From Saccharomycopsis phalli (Eukaryota > Ascomycota > Saccharomycetes > Ascoideales > Saccharomycopsidaceae): DNA of 64,000 nucleotides. Made by a program: the position numbers and the translations under genes. Below the pieces are notes generated by a model. It had not been told where the DNA came from, did no database searches, and worked only from the letters and a program-made list of their open reading frames with translations. Of this stretch, positions 62,106-64,000 are shown one piece after another (positions within the stretch are counted from its first letter, which is position 1; every line of letters begins with the position of its first letter). The DNA lies in assembly GCA_020342235.1 (NCBI GenBank), contig CP073213.1:2119008-2183007 (forward strand), in the 5' to 3' direction.

Positions 62106-63095
62106 TCAAATGACAGTTACGACTGGTATTGGAACATCGTTTTTAATTAATTTAGCAACAGTACCTTTATGCAGCTTAATATAATAATTTTGGGCAAAAT
62201 GTTTGACTAATCTTATCATTCCTTCTGAAATGACATCATCATCCATATAGCTGCTTTGGGAGTGTTCATCAATTGAAATAAAGTAGGCAACGAGGCCAGA
62301 TACTTGCCCAGCGGCATATTCGGTACCTGTGATAGAAGCACCATTAACTGATATATTCTCACCTATGGCAAATAAATCGACACATTCTCCCCAGTTGGAA
62401 AAACCGGACTCATAATTATTGAAATTGGACGAACCAACAGTGAGTGCTTCTTTTACATTGACCAAGGGAATATAACAGGCATTTTCATCCAGGTTACCTG
62501 CAGCAACCACAAAATGAACATTTGGAAATCGTCTAATAGTGTCTTTTAGAAGAGTCAGGGCATCGCCTTGTTCGTCCTCTATTTTAGTGATATCGCCAAA
62601 ACTGATATTGATGACAATACCTTTTGGAGAAAGATTCTTTCGACTGGTTTCATAATCTTTGATTGCAAAATCAATACCATTTAAAATGTCATCAGCTTTA
62701 AGACTGCTATCAGATCTTACAGGGACAATAATAACTTGAGCATTTGGCGCGACGCCAGAATCCTTTCCTGCGGCAGTAAGAGCGACTTTGACGGAATGTT
62801 CGGTAGTAAAAGAAGTAAGAGCATCAACATCATAATAGGTGTTGTAAAGGATTTCAGGCTTCTTGTTAAACTTGTTTCGGTAACTTGACAATAGTTGTGA
62901 GGGAGTGGCACCGATGATGTAGATAGCTACTCCTTCACCAGCTTGAGACTGGTACTTATAGTTGTAAGGACCAGTAGCAGGTAGAAATTCACTATTATCT
63001 GAAAGGCGAGCCAAATACTTTGGAGCATTTTGCCGAGTGACAAGGTTAGCGAGAGTTAGACGGAGGAGATAAAAGAAGAGGATTGTAAGGAGCAT
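62106..63095 (-). CDS. subtilisin-like pseudoprotease, paralogue 3 (catalytic Asp and Ser lost)
   Basis: 329 aa, intact frame, clearly the same family: signal peptide MLLTILFFYLLRLTLANL, KYLARLSDNSEFLPATGPYN, YKYQSQAGEGVAIYII. The catalytic Asp is replaced by Gly (IIGATP, position 62) and the catalytic Ser by Glu (ITGTEYAAGQVSGL, position 259; the following Pro is also Gly). His100 (TEHSVKVALTAAG) and oxyanion Asn201 (VVAAGNLDENAC) remain. Ser to Glu (codon GAA) needs several base changes, not a single hit, and there are no stops or frameshifts. A retained non-catalytic function (binding, decoy, inhibitor) is inferred; early pseudogene decay is the alternative. It is the last gene before the telomere and carries the same upstream CCG-N15-CGG site. 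Confidence 0.87.
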   Translation of the reverse strand: MLLTILFFYLLRLTLANLVTRQNAPKYLARLSDNSEFLPATGPYNYKYQSQAGEGVAIYIIGATPSQLLSSYRNKFNKKPEILYNTYYDVDALTSFTTEHSVKVALTAAGKDSGVAPNAQVIIVPVRSDSSLKADDILNGIDFAIKDYETSRKNLSPKGIVINISFGDITKIEDEQGDALTLLKDTIRRFPNVHFVVAAGNLDENACYIPLVNVKEALTVGSSNFNNYESGFSNWGECVDLFAIGENISVNGASITGTEYAAGQVSGLVAYFISIDEHSQSSYMDDDVISEGMIRLVKHFAQNYYIKLHKGTVAKLIKNDVPIPVVTVI

Positions 63096-63152
63096 GATAA
63101 AAAGTGATGGATAGAAAAGATTAAGTAGATTATATATAATAAACGGAAATGG

Positions 63153-63173
63153 CCGTGTACAATTGTAAAACGG
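63153..63173. promoter_or_regulatory. CCG-N15-CGG site upstream of subtilase 3
   Basis: GGCCGTGTACAATTGTAAAA then CGGC, 58 bp upstream of the start codon. Contains the palindromic GTACAATTGTA core; same geometry as the other two sites. Confidence 0.65.
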
Positions 63174-63477
63174 CTAAAGGAAGAAAAACTTTTTAGAGTG
63201 AATGATTTATTGGTGAGGAATGTGTATTAGGTGGAACGGCATAAGTGCCTGAACGGCAAATGTGAGTCAGGTGAGATGGGGAATAATTTAATGGAAGTGG
63301 AAAGATAGATGAAGAGAGAAATAAGAAAAGAATAGAGTATGAGATAAGATGGAGGAAGGGAGATGTGGGTGGGATTAGAGAAGTGAGGGTATGTTAGATG
63401 AAAGATGGAGTTGGATGTGACAAAGGCATTAGACGTACGTCAAGAGGTGAGGCGGGATGGAAATATGCGGAAAGAAT
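63174..63477. other. purine-rich telomere-proximal spacer
   Basis: G/A-rich + strand with no gene, comparable to regions upstream of the other subtilases. It ends where the E-box satellite starts. Confidence 0.55.
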
Positions 63478-63703
63478 CATGTGATGAAAGATTATCATGC
63501 GCCACAAAGTTAACATGTGACGCCGACAGGTCATGTGATTGAAATAGCATGTGACATGGAATTAGCACGTGGCATAGCAAATCATGTGATATAATTTACA
63601 TGTGACATGGAATTAGCATGTGACATATCAAGTCATGTGATAAAATTAACATGTGACTTGGCATCAGCACGTGAGGGCAGTTGTCATGTGATAGAAATGA
63701 CAT
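63478..63703. repeat. 51-bp subtelomeric satellite carrying E-boxes
   Basis: Thirteen CA(T/C)GTG cores start at 63479, 63514, 63532, 63548, 63566, 63583, 63599, 63617, 63634, 63650, 63668, 63685 and 63701, plus a mutated one at 63496. Spacings are 18, 17 and 16 bp in rotation, so the basic unit is about 51 bp with three boxes (for example ATGTGACATGGAATTAGCAT then GTGACATATC...). Most have the TCATGTGA/ACATGTGA form. The last box runs directly into the telomere repeat. Confidence 0.9.
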
Positions 63704-64000
63704 GTGCGGATGTGCGGATGTGCGGATGTGCGGATGTGCGGATGTGCGGATGTGCGGATGTGCGGATGTGCGGATGTGCGGATGTGCGGATGTGCGGATG
63801 TGCGGATGTGCGGATGTGCGGATGTGCGGATGTGCGGATGTGCGGATGTGCGGATGTGCGGATGTGCGGATGTGCGGATGTGCGGATGTGCGGATGTGCG
63901 GATGTGCGGATGTGCGGATGTGCGGATGTGCGGATGTGCGGATGTGCGGATGTGCGGATGTGCGGATGTGCGGATGTGCGGATGTGCGGATGTGCGGATG
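63704..64000 (+). repeat. telomeric repeat (GTGCGGAT)37
   Basis: 297 bp of perfect 8-bp repeats to the end of the window, G-rich strand 5'->3' outward. Homogeneous non-TTAGGG repeats are typical of budding yeasts. The unit contains CGGATGT, a block also present in the 23-bp Candida albicans telomere repeat (established knowledge), fitting the CUG-Ser placement. Confidence 0.95.

Overview
This window is the right end of a chromosome of an ascomycete yeast, most likely from the CUG-Ser clade (Candida/Debaryomyces/Metschnikowia relatives). The last 297 bases are 37 perfect copies of an 8-base G-rich repeat (GTGCGGAT), read 5'->3' towards base 64000, as expected of a telomere. The clade call rests on the alpha-tubulin gene. 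Two of its CTG codons (codons 175 and 231) fall where alpha-tubulins carry an invariant serine, CTG is rare in the conserved genes, and both leucine tRNAs are of the AAG type. Where a protein below has CTG-encoded Leu, read it as probable Ser. No species is claimed. || Layout. 1-12.6 kb is ordinary, relatively GC-rich, conserved chromosome: KAE1 (t6A/KEOPS), a small membrane protein, SEC12 (ER exit), a C2H2 zinc-finger protein with a 1.9-kb upstream region, alpha-tubulin and dynein intermediate chain sharing a 91-bp divergent promoter, and TSC13 (very-long-chain fatty acid elongation). 12.6-36 kb is AT-rich, gene-poor and adapted to the cell surface: a Cys-rich GPI protein, a CFEM haem-binding GPI protein, a Ser/Ala-rich GPI protein, a secreted DUF1996 protein, a RAI1/DXO1 decapping-enzyme homologue, and two DHA2-type MFS transporters that are segmental duplicates about 17 kb apart. 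|| 25-62 kb is a retrotransposon landfill: tRNA genes with LTRs 12-14 bp from their 5' ends, a three-layer nest of solo LTRs, LINE (L1/Zorro-like) 3' ends, a non-autonomous copia derivative filled with satellite-like arrays, a nearly complete Ty5/Tca5-like copia element with two frameshifts, and a second copia element truncated next to it. || Embedded in the last 21 kb are three paralogous secreted subtilisin-like proteins (43.5, 59.5 and 62.1 kb), all reading away from the telomere. Each has an identical-geometry CCG-N15-CGG site just upstream, which suggests one zinc-cluster regulator. The first two keep the Asp-His-Ser triad. The telomere-proximal one has lost Asp and Ser (to Gly and Glu) but keeps an intact reading frame: a pseudoprotease. 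Between it and the telomere lies a 51-bp satellite carrying E-boxes every 16-18 bp, which runs without a break into the telomeric repeat. The most interesting unexplained signals are this E-box satellite/telomere junction, the co-regulated protease/pseudoprotease family, and helically phased E-boxes in one LTR family.
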